From contig JAHEMJ010000015.1 in the NCBI GenBank assembly GCA_024643725.1, positions 186,001-250,000 of the forward strand: 64,000 bases of DNA. The letters run 5' to 3'. Shown piece by piece: positions 28,256 to 37,072 of the stretch. Position 1 is the stretch's first letter. Each line of letters starts with the position of its first letter. The position numbers and the translations under genes were made by a program. Under the pieces are notes generated by a model that ran no database searches, was not told the DNA's origin, and was given only the letters and a program-made list of their open reading frames with translations. Origin of the DNA: Crocinitomicaceae bacterium (GTDB taxonomy: Bacteria; Bacteroidota; Bacteroidia; Flavobacteriales_D; Crocinitomicaceae).

Positions 28256-28950
28256 TGATCAAACATTTGATGTTCTTTTTGATTGGAGCAAGCCTTTTGG
28301 CTTGCTCTTCTCATTTAAATATCTCGGTTTCGAACGTTCCGCTTTCGAACGACTCGAAAGAAAAAGCTGACATCAGTCGTTTCATTTCCCCTTACAAGGA
28401 TTCCATGGATCGTGCCATGAACCAAGTTCTCGCTGAATCTAGTATTTCGATGGAAGTTGGGCGTCCTTCCAGTTTGTTAGGAAATTGGGCAAGCGATGCT
28501 TTGTTTGTCAATCAAACTAGAACGGTCAAAATGGCTGAACCCATTTTTTGTTTATTGAATACCGGTGGGATCCGCTCCTCGCTCGGTAAAGGTGCGATCA
28601 CGTTAGGTGACATTTACCGAATCATGCCCTTTGAAAACAGCGTAGTTTGGTTGCGCCTACCCGTTTCATCCCTCACAAAAATTCAATCTTACTTACGCCT
28701 AAGTGGTGGCGAACCGATGGCAAACGCGACGATGATTGATGGTACATTCACGGTCAATGGGGTTCGAGAAGAAACCAAATATGTATGGATTATCACCACA
28801 GACTATTTAGCCAATGGCGGAGATCGAATGGACTTTTTTCAAGATGCGGTCGAGCGAGTTGACAAAAAAACACTTTTGCGAGATGTGTTTATCGAAGAGG
28901 CCAAAATCCAAAAAAACCTCATTGTTTCACCCGAAAAACGCATTCAATAA
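28255..28950 (+). CDS. 5'-nucleotidase C-terminal domain lipoprotein
   Basis: A 231-residue protein equal to only the substrate-binding C-terminal domain of UshA-type 5'-nucleotidases. The N-terminus MIKHLMFFLIGASLLAC is a lipoprotein signal with lipidation Cys17. The domain shows the family landmarks LLGNWASDAL, CLLNTGGIRSSLGKGAITLGD, MPFENSVVWLRLP and TTDYLANGGDRMDFF, the last holding the adenine-stacking aromatics. The metallophosphatase half is the next gene, directly abutting. Both halves together should remove phosphate from nucleotides. It has no catalytic metal site of its own. Confidence 0.9.
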   Translation: MIKHLMFFLIGASLLACSSHLNISVSNVPLSNDSKEKADISRFISPYKDSMDRAMNQVLAESSISMEVGRPSSLLGNWASDALFVNQTRTVKMAEPIFCLLNTGGIRSSLGKGAITLGDIYRIMPFENSVVWLRLPVSSLTKIQSYLRLSGGEPMANATMIDGTFTVNGVREETKYVWIITTDYLANGGDRMDFFQDAVERVDKKTLLRDVFIEEAKIQKNLIVSPEKRIQ

Positions 28951-29853
28951 ATGAAACGCAGGAACTTTTTAAAAACAAGTATTCTCGGATCAAGTTCCAT
29001 GCTTTTGATGAATTCGTTTCAATGGACGAAACAACTTCAAGAGTTGAAGGAAAAAAAGTTGGTGATCTTACATACCAACGACACACATTCACAAATTGAT
29101 CCTTTTCCTACCAATCATCCAAAATATCCCAACAAAGGAGGTGTGGCACGCCGTGCAAAGCTTATTGACGATATCCGAATGCAAGAAGAACACGTTTTAT
29201 TGTTGGATTCAGGAGATATTTTTCAAGGGACACCCTACTTCAACCTATTTCATGGCGAATTGGAAATGAAACTCATGAGCGCCATGCATTACGATGCCGC
29301 GACGATGGGAAATCACGATTTCGACATCGGTTTGGAAGGATTCCTTCGAGCGAAGAAATATGCCGATTTTCCCTTTTTATGTGCGAACTACGATTTTTCT
29401 AACACTGTTCTTAAAGATCAAACCCAAGCCTATAAAATTTTTCATAAAGCCGGACTTAAAATTGGCGTATTTGGAATAGGCATTCAATTAGAAGGACTCG
29501 TTTCCAACGCAAATTATGGTTCAACCATTTACAAAGACCCCATTGAAACAGCAAATCGTGTTGCCAAAGAACTAAACGAAAAAGGATGCGATTTTGTGAT
29601 TTGTTTGTCCCATTTAGGGTATAGTTATCCGGATGAAAAAAAACCATCTGACTTAAAACTTGCGGTTGATAACGAACACATTGACCTCATCCTAGGTGGA
29701 CACACGCATACCTTTATGGAAGCCCCATCCATTCACCGTAATAAAGGAAATAAAGAAACCTTGGTGCATCAGGTTGGATTTGCCGGATTGTTCCTTGGAA
29801 AGATTGAAGTCACGTCCAACAAGGTCGCCTGTTGGAAACATGCTATTGAATAA
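28951..29853 (+). CDS. 5'-nucleotidase metallophosphatase domain, Tat-type signal
   Basis: A 300-residue calcineurin-like phosphoesterase equal to the catalytic N-terminal domain of UshA-type enzymes. All metal motifs are visible: HTNDTHSQIDP, LDSGDIFQGTPY, GNHDFDIG, CLSHLGYSY and GGHTHTF. The N-terminus MKRRNFLKTSILGSSS has a twin-arginine signature (RRxFLK), whereas the partner half upstream has a lipoprotein signal. The start codon immediately follows the partner's stop. The protein ends soon after the phosphatase fold, so it depends on the separately encoded binding domain. Confidence 0.92.
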   Translation: MKRRNFLKTSILGSSSMLLMNSFQWTKQLQELKEKKLVILHTNDTHSQIDPFPTNHPKYPNKGGVARRAKLIDDIRMQEEHVLLLDSGDIFQGTPYFNLFHGELEMKLMSAMHYDAATMGNHDFDIGLEGFLRAKKYADFPFLCANYDFSNTVLKDQTQAYKIFHKAGLKIGVFGIGIQLEGLVSNANYGSTIYKDPIETANRVAKELNEKGCDFVICLSHLGYSYPDEKKPSDLKLAVDNEHIDLILGGHTHTFMEAPSIHRNKGNKETLVHQVGFAGLFLGKIEVTSNKVACWKHAIE

Positions 29854-29870
29854 TTCCCTACCTTCACTCG

Positions 29871-30803
29871 ATGAAAAACTGGTGGATTTTCGTTTTAAGC
29901 ATATTGTTTTCTTGTACGAAGGAAGTAAAAATCGATATTCCAGGTTATCAAAATCAACTTGTGGTAGATGGCATCATCGAAACAGGTGGACATCCAATCG
30001 TGCTGCTTTCTCAAAGTGCGAATATCTACGAACAAAGTGATCTAGCCGCATACATTGCGCGATTCGTATACGATGCGAATTTATCTGTGATTCATGGAAA
30101 CGACACCTTTCCTTTATCGCTTTATACCATTCCTGAACTTCCCATTGAAAGTCAAAAGAAAGTAGCAGAAATGCTGCGTTTAGATTGGAACGAAGCGCTA
30201 TTGCTTCCCATTAAAGTCTACAGTTCCAATGACCTCATCGCAGAAGCAAGTCAATCGTACACCTTGCACATTTCGCATGACGGTAAAAACTATGCAGGCA
30301 CGACGTATTTACCCACACCGACCCCATTGGATACCGTCTTTTGGAAACCCGAGCCAGGAACAACTGATTACGGTTATTCGTGGGCCCGACTCAGTGACCC
30401 AAAGAACCAATTCGATGCGTACAAATGGGAAGTGAAACGCATACATTTGTTCAACGGCGCCCCCATTGATGACATATACAAACGAGGTTATGGAGGCTTT
30501 TTCTCCGATCAATTTTTCGATGGAAAAACCATTGAATTTTATTACGAAAATCCATTGAAACGAAAGGACACTACGCACCTTAAACAATACAAAAGGTATT
30601 ATCGACTTGGGGATTCAGTGGTCGTGAAGTTTTCAAAAATGGACCAAGACGTATTCAACTTTTACGATAAAAAATATGCGCAATTGAATTCCGCCTCAAA
30701 TCCCTTTGCTACTCCAATCAACGTGCCGTCCAACATTCCTGGACTTCTTGGTGTCTGGGCTGGATTTTCCCCGTGGTACGACACCTTATATTGTATCCCT
30801 TAA
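29871..30803 (+). CDS. DUF4249-like lipoprotein
   Basis: A 310-residue lipoprotein: MKNWWIFVLSILFSC places the lipidation Cys at 15, followed by TKEVKIDIPGYQNQLVVDGI, the standard opening of DUF4249 proteins, and later beta segments with YTLHISHDGKNYAGTTYLP. Members usually sit next to a TonB-dependent receptor, as here three genes upstream, and are thought to work with it at the outer membrane; molecular role unknown. The gene begins 17 nt after the nucleotidase and ends 64 nt before the beta-helix gene, which has its own promoter-like element. Confidence 0.8.
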   Translation: MKNWWIFVLSILFSCTKEVKIDIPGYQNQLVVDGIIETGGHPIVLLSQSANIYEQSDLAAYIARFVYDANLSVIHGNDTFPLSLYTIPELPIESQKKVAEMLRLDWNEALLLPIKVYSSNDLIAEASQSYTLHISHDGKNYAGTTYLPTPTPLDTVFWKPEPGTTDYGYSWARLSDPKNQFDAYKWEVKRIHLFNGAPIDDIYKRGYGGFFSDQFFDGKTIEFYYENPLKRKDTTHLKQYKRYYRLGDSVVVKFSKMDQDVFNFYDKKYAQLNSASNPFATPINVPSNIPGLLGVWAGFSPWYDTLYCIP

Positions 30804-30813
30804 TTTACTTTTT

Positions 30814-30846
30814 TTTGAACAAAATAATTCGAGTGGTGTTTCTTTG
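30814..30846 (+). promoter_or_regulatory. Promoter-like element for the beta-helix gene
   Basis: TTTG at 30814-30817, a 21-nt gap, then TTTCTTTG at 30839-30846, one mismatch to TAnnTTTG, 21 nt before the ATG at 30868. Confidence 0.45.
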
Positions 30847-30867
30847 ATAACCTAAAAAACACAATTC

Positions 30868-32265
30868 ATGAAAACACTCATTCTTGCTTTTTCTTTACTT
30901 ACTTTTTGGGCTTTTCACGCACAGACAATTGTTGGTGGTGGTATTTATGCAAACACCACTTGGACAGCAGCGAATAGTCCTTATTTGCTCAATCAATCTC
31001 TTGTCGTTTTTCCGGGTAAAACGTTGACCATTGAACCGGGAACAGTTATTCAAGTAGTTGCAGACCAAAGTTTTAATTCAGGAAATTACCTCTACTTGGA
31101 GGTTCGTGGGACATTGAATGCTGTTGGTACAAGCGCCAATCCAATTACCTTCACATCAACGATCCCTTCAGCAGAATCTAACTGGTTGGGTATTCGTGTG
31201 AAAGGAAGTCAAGGTGGACTCGTGCAAATGGACCATTTCAAACTCACAAATTCTTATTACGGCATCCATAATGATATTTCAGAACCTGGCATTACGTACA
31301 ATTTCAATGGTTGTCAATTTAAAAATAACAACTACGCCATTCAGCTTTATGCAGACATGGTTTACAACGAATGTTTGTTTGAAGGAAATGCAGTAGGACA
31401 AGCTGCGCAAATCACCTATGGAACACTTACAGCCAACAACTGTCAGTTTTTGAATAATTTCTGCTCGTTTACGTGGTCCAATAATATCAATGTGACGAAC
31501 TGCACATTCGATGGTAATGAGAACAACATCATCGCTTCACCTGGACTCATTTCAGACTGTGTATTTACGAATAATACGAATGCCATTACTGAAGCGAACG
31601 GACATACCATTCTAAATTGTTCTTTTGAAAACAATCAAATGGCGATTGACGCATCTGGATCCATGAACATCAACAATTGTTTTTTTCAAGGAAATGGAAC
31701 AGCCATGCGCATGGGAGATAATAGCACCATTACTAATAATCAAATTCTAAACAACGACAAGGGAATTGTGATCACCGGTTGGTCTCCGAACTCTATGGTG
31801 ATATCCGATAATTTCATTTGCAATAACACAATATATAATTTGGAAAATGCAACGGACAAAAACTTTGACGTAAATGCAAATTGTTTTTGTTCATCAGATT
31901 CAAGTTACATCGAAAGTTTGATTTATGATGGGTATGACGACATCACTCGCGGTCTTGTAAACTATGCCATTTACGACGATTCTTGTCAAAACGTTCTTGA
32001 GTACGTTGTCAAAGTTGATCTTGGAGGTTCAGCGGATATTGAGTCAATATCCATTTCCGATTTTAGTGCGTATGTCGCGACGATGAATGAACTCATCATC
32101 ATTTCTCAAAAAAACCAAGTCGTTCAAGTATATGATGGATTAGGTCGCTTGATACAACAGGTTTCTATTTCAACTGGAAAAAATAGCCTACAGATTTCAA
32201 ATAATACAAATCTGCTATTCCTAATTGGAGAAAATGGAACGAAACAACGATTGATCAAACTTTAA
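30868..32265 (+). CDS. Secreted right-handed parallel beta-helix protein with T9SS-like C-terminus
   Basis: A 465-residue exported protein (signal ending FHAQ). Residues 20-110 contain the IVVFPGKTLTIEPGTVI-type opening of beta-helix adhesins and lyases, followed to about 330 by irregular repeats rich in Asn and Cys (YNECLFEGN, ANNCQFLNN, VTNCTFDGN, LNCSFENN, INNCFFQGN) that form the coils of a parallel beta-helix. From about 397 a degenerate T9SS sorting domain follows (VVQVYDGLGRLIQQVSIST to the terminal KQRLIKL). No catalytic Asp/Lys cluster typical of polysaccharide lyases is evident, so binding or structural roles are as likely as lyase activity. A strong terminator ends the cluster. Confidence 0.82.
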   Translation: MKTLILAFSLLTFWAFHAQTIVGGGIYANTTWTAANSPYLLNQSLVVFPGKTLTIEPGTVIQVVADQSFNSGNYLYLEVRGTLNAVGTSANPITFTSTIPSAESNWLGIRVKGSQGGLVQMDHFKLTNSYYGIHNDISEPGITYNFNGCQFKNNNYAIQLYADMVYNECLFEGNAVGQAAQITYGTLTANNCQFLNNFCSFTWSNNINVTNCTFDGNENNIIASPGLISDCVFTNNTNAITEANGHTILNCSFENNQMAIDASGSMNINNCFFQGNGTAMRMGDNSTITNNQILNNDKGIVITGWSPNSMVISDNFICNNTIYNLENATDKNFDVNANCFCSSDSSYIESLIYDGYDDITRGLVNYAIYDDSCQNVLEYVVKVDLGGSADIESISISDFSAYVATMNELIIISQKNQVVQVYDGLGRLIQQVSISTGKNSLQISNNTNLLFLIGENGTKQRLIKL

Positions 32266-32297
32266 AAAAAAGAGGAGGTAAAACTCCTCTTTTTTTT
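32264..32297 (+). terminator. Terminator after the surface-protein cluster
   Basis: AGAGGAG / CTCCTCT stem with a 6-nt loop, extended by flanking A and T runs; the T run favours plus-strand termination but the A run permits use for the convergent minus-strand gene too. Confidence 0.85.
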
Positions 32298-32310
32298 ATC
32301 CCTATAAAGG

Positions 32311-32694
32311 CTACATCCACTTCGTCAAGAACTGATTGTATTCCCCTCTCAATTGAGCAAAGTTCTTTTCAAAATACCCAATAAAATCTGCTTCAGCTTC
32401 GTGACTTTCTACCTTGCGGTGATCTACAGCTATAGGATTTGCATGTACCTCTTTAACCAATTTCGTTTCATTCATCTTGATTGCGTGTGCTAATTCGTCA
32501 ATGTTATTGCGTTGAACGATGAATTGATTCTGAAAATGTTCAACATCCTTTAAGAAATCTGATGCATTATTTTTACTCGTCACTTCATCCAAGCGTTCTT
32601 TCAGAATGACGATTTCTTCCTTGTAAAAATCCAGTCTTTTAAACCAATCTTGATTTTCCAAATGCTGATCGATGATTTTTGCTTTTGTAGTCAT
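32311..32694 (-). CDS. Coiled-coil protein of unknown function, 127 aa
   Basis: A small soluble protein with no signal peptide or membrane segment. Heptad-like leucine/isoleucine spacing (LDFYKEEIVILKERLDEV; then FLKDVEHFQNQFIVQRNNI) predicts two long helices, probably an antiparallel or dimeric coiled coil. No family name comes to mind. It is monocistronic, convergent with the beta-helix gene and divergent from gltX (136 nt between starts). Confidence 0.6.
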   Translation of the reverse strand: MTTKAKIIDQHLENQDWFKRLDFYKEEIVILKERLDEVTSKNNASDFLKDVEHFQNQFIVQRNNIDELAHAIKMNETKLVKEVHANPIAVDHRKVESHEAEADFIGYFEKNFAQLRGEYNQFLTKWM

Positions 32695-32807
32695 ATGTTT
32701 TATTTTCTACAAAGATCACGCTGTTTTTATCACTAAAACATGACGATAATCAACGATTCAACTGATTTCTACAGGTGAAAATATCGACAAAACGGCTTAA
32801 TTTGATG

Positions 32808-32816
32808 TATCTTTGC
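32808..32816 (+). promoter_or_regulatory. -7 element for gltX-folB
   Basis: TATCTTTGC is a perfect TAnnTTTGC, 14 nt before the gltX ATG at 32831. The -33 region (TCGACA at 32784-32789) is weak. Confidence 0.6.
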
Positions 32817-32830
32817 ACAAAAATTCAACT

Positions 32831-34366
32831 ATGTCAGAAAAAGCTGTTCGCGTACGTTTCGCTCCGTCACCAACTGGACCACTTCATATGGGTGGAGTTC
32901 GCACTGCCTTGTATAATTATCTTTTTGCAAAAAAACACAATGGAACATTTTTAATCCGTGTGGAAGATACGGATCAGACACGTTTCGTTCCTGGTGCACA
33001 AGATTATATTATGGATGCGTTGAATTGGTGTGGGATTATGCCAACTGAAGGACCAGGACTTGGTGGTAACTATGGCCCTTACGTTCAATCGGAGCGTAAA
33101 GAAATGTACCGTCCATATGCTGAAACATTGGTAGCTGAAGACAAAGCCTACTACGCCTTCGATTCTGCAGAAGAATTGGACAACATGCGTGAGCAGGCAA
33201 AAACAATGGGAATGCCCAATTGGCAATACAACAGCGTGACACGCACATCGATGCGTAACTCCTTGACGCTACCGCAAACAGAAGTTGAAAAATTATTAGC
33301 GGAAGGACATCCGTACGTGATTCGTATGAAAATGCCCCGCAATAGAGACATTCGTTTCCACGATTTAATCCGTGGATGGGTGGTTGTAAACACCAATAAT
33401 TTAGATGATAAAGTGCTTTTCAAAAGCGACGGAATGCCAACCTACCACTTGGCAAATATTGTGGATGATCACACCATGGAAATCAGTCATGTGATTCGTG
33501 GAGAAGAGTGGTTACCTTCTGCCCCACTTCATGTGATGTTATACGAAGCCTTCGGTTGGGACTGTCCAGAATTTGCACATTTACCTTTGCTATTGCGTCC
33601 GGATGGAAATGGCAAACTTTCCAAACGCGATGGAGATCGACTAGGATTTCCTGTTTTCCCAACGAATTGGACAACAGCAGAAGGTGAATTGTATTCTGGA
33701 TACCGCGAGAAGGGTTACCTTCCTGGCGCCTTCATTAATATGTTAGCATTGCTCGGATGGAATCCAGGGACGACGCAAGAGATTTTTACCTTGGATGAAT
33801 TGTGCGAAGCCTTTTCCCTAGAACGTGTTTCCAAGGCAGGAGCAAAGTTTGATCCAGAGAAAACGAAGTGGTTTCAACAACAATACTTACGTGGATTAAA
33901 CAACGATGAAATTGCCGCTCAATTGAACGAAATCGGTGGATTTGACATGCCGCTTGATCGTCTAGCTCAGGTTTGTGGTTTGATGAAAGAACGCGCCACA
34001 TTTGCACAAGATATTTTAACAGAAGGAAGCTATTTGTTCTCGCGTCCAACGGAATTCGATAAAGATACGATCCTGAAAAAATGGAAGGATGAAACAACCG
34101 GATACATTTCCGAATGGAAGTCCATCGTTTCTGATATCCATAATTTCACTGCCGAAGAAATTGAAAAAGCGTTTAAATCCTTTTTAGAGGCGAAACAAGT
34201 TGGCATTGGTGCTGTTCTTCTACCGTACCGTTTATGTGTCACAGGTGTGGGCGCAGGTCCAGGCATGTTCGATATTTCGGCTTTCCTCGGAAAGGATGAA
34301 GTTCTTGCACGTTTAGAAAGTGGATTAGCTCGCATTCAAACCATTCGCGATGAAGCAAGTCATTGA
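32831..34366 (+). CDS. gltX: Glutamyl-tRNA synthetase
   Basis: Class I synthetase charging tRNA-Glu (and possibly tRNA-Gln, if the organism uses the GatCAB route). The catalytic domain has FAPSPTGPLHMGGVRTALYN (HIGH equivalent HMGG) near the start and KLSKRDGDR as the KMSKS equivalent near residue 260; a helical anticodon-binding domain follows. About 511 residues. I chose the ATG at 32831 (MSEKAVRVRFAP) because an upstream in-frame ATG overlaps the -7 element. The 3' end overlaps folB by 17 nt. Confidence 0.96.
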   Translation: MSEKAVRVRFAPSPTGPLHMGGVRTALYNYLFAKKHNGTFLIRVEDTDQTRFVPGAQDYIMDALNWCGIMPTEGPGLGGNYGPYVQSERKEMYRPYAETLVAEDKAYYAFDSAEELDNMREQAKTMGMPNWQYNSVTRTSMRNSLTLPQTEVEKLLAEGHPYVIRMKMPRNRDIRFHDLIRGWVVVNTNNLDDKVLFKSDGMPTYHLANIVDDHTMEISHVIRGEEWLPSAPLHVMLYEAFGWDCPEFAHLPLLLRPDGNGKLSKRDGDRLGFPVFPTNWTTAEGELYSGYREKGYLPGAFINMLALLGWNPGTTQEIFTLDELCEAFSLERVSKAGAKFDPEKTKWFQQQYLRGLNNDEIAAQLNEIGGFDMPLDRLAQVCGLMKERATFAQDILTEGSYLFSRPTEFDKDTILKKWKDETTGYISEWKSIVSDIHNFTAEEIEKAFKSFLEAKQVGIGAVLLPYRLCVTGVGAGPGMFDISAFLGKDEVLARLESGLARIQTIRDEASH

Positions 34367-34715
34367 AGTTAACGGGATTCAATTGTACGCACACCATGGC
34401 TGCTTAAAAGAAGAGGAGCTCATTGGTGGACATTACATGGTGGACCTCGCTTTATTGACGGATTTCTCCAAAGCTGCTGAAAACGACGATTTAATCGACA
34501 CCGTAGATTATGTGGAATTGAATCAAATCGTTAAAGAAGAGATGGCCATTCGGTCGAAACTCATTGAGCATGTTGGACAACGCATCCATCTTCGCATTCG
34601 CAAGGAGTTGAAGGGAATTCTTCAATTGCGCGTGAAAATCACCAAATTAACACCGCCAATCAACGGAGATGTCAAGAATGTAGCCATCGTGATTAGCGAT
34701 TTGGATGTGTATTAA
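34350..34715 (+). CDS. folB: Dihydroneopterin aldolase
   Basis: Folate pathway enzyme converting 7,8-dihydroneopterin to 6-hydroxymethyl-dihydropterin and glycolaldehyde. The 121 residues carry the family marks: IQLYAHHGCLKEEE near the start, DTVDYVELNQIV with the substrate-anchoring region, HVGQRIHLRI and VKITKLTPPINGDVKNVAI with the catalytic Lys. It overlaps gltX by 17 nt at its 5' end and convergent rdgB by 23 nt at its 3' end. The next enzyme of the pathway, folK, lies at the end of this window. Confidence 0.93.
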   Translation: MKQVIEVNGIQLYAHHGCLKEEELIGGHYMVDLALLTDFSKAAENDDLIDTVDYVELNQIVKEEMAIRSKLIEHVGQRIHLRIRKELKGILQLRVKITKLTPPINGDVKNVAIVISDLDVY

Positions 34716-35277
34716 AAAACGCGACTAATTTTGCCATCGCCCTCGCGCGATGACTGAATGCATTTTTTTCACTCATGCTCATTTCTGCAAAGCTTCGTGT
34801 TTCTCCCTCTGGAATAAAAATTGGATCATACCCGAATCCTTCATGACCTGTTTTTTCGTATGCGATTTGTCCTTTCACAATTCCTTCGAATTGGTGCTCC
34901 TTTCCTTCCCAAAACAAAGTAATCACGGTCTTAAATTGTGCAGAGCGATTTGACTCATGTGCTAATTCTGCAAGCACCTTTTCCATGTTGTCATTGGCAT
35001 CTTTGTGATTCCCGGCATAGCGCGCCGAATGTACCCCTGGACGTCCATCAAGCGCTTCAATTTCTAATCCGGTGTCATCTGCGAAACAATTGGCCTGAAA
35101 CTTTTCATGGACAAAGCTGGCTTTGAACTGCGAATTTCCTTCAATCGTCGGTTCCTCCTCCGGAATTTCATCGAAGTAGTTTAATTCTGATAGTGAATTG
35201 ATGTCAATCCAATCCGGTAAAATGCGTTGGATTTCTTGTGCTTTGTGTGCGTTGTGACTTGCAAAAATGAGTTTCAT
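34693..35277 (-). CDS. rdgB: Non-canonical purine NTP pyrophosphatase (RdgB/HAM1)
   Basis: House-cleaning enzyme that hydrolyses dITP, ITP and XTP to monophosphates. The 194 residues show the fold's hallmarks: LIFASHNAHKAQEIQRIL at the start, a Mg-binding region FADDTGLEIEALDGRPGVHSARYAG, and GFGYDPIFIPEGETRSFAEM followed by NAFSHRARAM. Length and motifs are standard. It lies 3 nt downstream of the Omp85-like gene on the same strand, so co-transcription is likely, and its 3' end overlaps folB. Confidence 0.95.
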   Translation of the reverse strand: MKLIFASHNAHKAQEIQRILPDWIDINSLSELNYFDEIPEEEPTIEGNSQFKASFVHEKFQANCFADDTGLEIEALDGRPGVHSARYAGNHKDANDNMEKVLAELAHESNRSAQFKTVITLFWEGKEHQFEGIVKGQIAYEKTGHEGFGYDPIFIPEGETRSFAEMSMSEKNAFSHRARAMAKLVAFFNTHPNR

Positions 35278-35280
35278 GCA

Positions 35281-36963
35281 TCAAAAATAGGAAATATAGC
35301 CGAAGTGTATTTTTCCCGCGCTCAATTGTATGGGATTTCCCATTTGCGAACCGAGTGCATATGAAAGTCGAAAAATACCAATGTTCGTTCCCGCAGAAAG
35401 TCCAAATCCGAACCCATATGGATGATCCTTTACATACGATAAGGCCGTATTTTCATAATACGCTTGGTTGTAGAAAACAAAGACATTTGAATTTTTGTCG
35501 AGCAAGTATCGCCACTCTAAACTCAATTGGGCCTTCGTTGTGGCGAAGATGGTCTCTTCGTTAAATCCACGTAAAGAATTTGCACCACCAAAGCGAAACA
35601 ACTCATTTTGATAAATGTCCGGTGCATGGTACGTATCCAATTGAAACAAGGTGCGGAAAGTCATTCGTTGCGCAATCGGCAAAAAATAATCAGCCATGGC
35701 ATGACTTTTCCAAACAAGATCAGAAGTGGATTGGCTTTTTCGCTCGCCTACTTGTCCTTCAAATTGCAGGATAAATCCAGCTCTTGGATTAGGAATATAA
35801 TCCAACTTTCGACGGAAAAGCACCAATCCGTAACTATTGGATGATAAATTGGCCAATTTGCTAAACATCGGATTTACACTTGTAGTTGAAAGAACTGAGG
35901 AGGAATTAAAATAGTAATTGGCACGCAATTGCCAACCATGTTGAAATTGGTATTGAATCCCCAAGATTGATTTAACCTCGAGAAAACTGGAATCTCTTTT
36001 ATACAATTGGAAGTCGGCAATGACACCGAACGGACTTTTGAACAAGTAAGGGAGATTCAAATTAGTTTGTAAAGATTGAGTTTGGGGCTGAATACTTCGC
36101 CATGACAATTGAAAAGACTCATTGTGTTTGGTGATGTTCATTAATTTCAATTGGACATCTCCTGTTAAGGACAATTGATTGGTCTGTGGATTGGGTTGTA
36201 AACCGATGACACCTTGAACTGAACTTGAACGATTACTTTGTAAATAGACAAACAATTCCGCACCGGATTCGGTAAACAACACTTCACAGTTTTTCTTAAG
36301 TGAAAAGATAGCTGTTTGAGAAACACGTTGTCCGATACTTTCCAACATGCTTTCATTGTACACATCGTTTACATGTATTCCAATGATGCTTTGAAGTGTA
36401 CTTTTCGAAATCGCCACGTCATTCTTTAAGTGAATTTCCGTCCAACGGTAGTATGGACCCGTTTCAACGAGCAGTTCGGCATCAATCTCTTTATCGTACA
36501 TCTGAACTTCCTGCAAGGACACTCGACAAAAAGGATAACCATGATTCAAATAATAGACAAGAATTTCATTGGCGAATTGAGCGAATGCCTCCGGTTTAAA
36601 TGCTTGTTTGAGCCATTTCTTTCCTGGACTCGAAAACACATGGTCTACGAGTATACGTGTTGTGTCCGAAAGTTGAAGAAACAATCCTGAAAACTGTTTT
36701 CCGAGCTTCACTTGGATGGAATCGTAGTCCTTTGTTTGAGCCACAAGGTTCATTTGGCAGAGAAAATAACCATTTTCCACACAATGGGTCCATACTTCTT
36801 TTTGACGCTTTTCAACCGTTGATGCCTGTTGATTCAACATGACTTTCTGTAGCGCTTTTGGAAAAGGCTCCCTATTTTCTTGAAAAAAAATCACATTTTT
36901 TTGAGTCCACCCGGAAAAAGGTAGCAAAGCAAGAAAGAATAAGGAAATCAGAACTATTTTCAC
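35281..36963 (-). CDS. Omp85/BamA-family outer-membrane protein
   Basis: A 560-residue barrel protein. I start it at the GTG at 36963, which yields a clean signal peptide MKIVLISLFFLALLPFSGWTQ; the longer frame has no such signal and runs into the 46-residue lipoprotein gene on the other strand. POTRA-like repeats (YYLNHGYPFCRVSLQEVQ and IHLKNDVAISKSTLQSIIG) occupy about 60-230, followed by a D15-type barrel with NELFRFGGANSLRGFNEE, the lid-loop 6 (RGF) motif of the superfamily, and a terminal aromatic residue (YISYF). Too small for BamA itself; a TamA-like or accessory translocon is more likely. Substrate unknown. Confidence 0.85.
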   Translation of the reverse strand: MKIVLISLFFLALLPFSGWTQKNVIFFQENREPFPKALQKVMLNQQASTVEKRQKEVWTHCVENGYFLCQMNLVAQTKDYDSIQVKLGKQFSGLFLQLSDTTRILVDHVFSSPGKKWLKQAFKPEAFAQFANEILVYYLNHGYPFCRVSLQEVQMYDKEIDAELLVETGPYYRWTEIHLKNDVAISKSTLQSIIGIHVNDVYNESMLESIGQRVSQTAIFSLKKNCEVLFTESGAELFVYLQSNRSSSVQGVIGLQPNPQTNQLSLTGDVQLKLMNITKHNESFQLSWRSIQPQTQSLQTNLNLPYLFKSPFGVIADFQLYKRDSSFLEVKSILGIQYQFQHGWQLRANYYFNSSSVLSTTSVNPMFSKLANLSSNSYGLVLFRRKLDYIPNPRAGFILQFEGQVGERKSQSTSDLVWKSHAMADYFLPIAQRMTFRTLFQLDTYHAPDIYQNELFRFGGANSLRGFNEETIFATTKAQLSLEWRYLLDKNSNVFVFYNQAYYENTALSYVKDHPYGFGFGLSAGTNIGIFRLSYALGSQMGNPIQLSAGKIHFGYISYF

Positions 36964-37072
36964 TTGGATAAAAATCGAAACTTTTATGGATATAACTCCC
37001 CTTTTTTGAAAAAATTGTAACTTTATAAAATGTGCCTCGTTAGAGAGTCCACAAACAACAAAACAAATTACG

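Noticed and set aside
22150..32265. Reading the T9SS-tagged cluster as the secretion machinery itself
   Set aside because: No porK-N, sov or gldK-N type gene is present; these are substrates of the system only.
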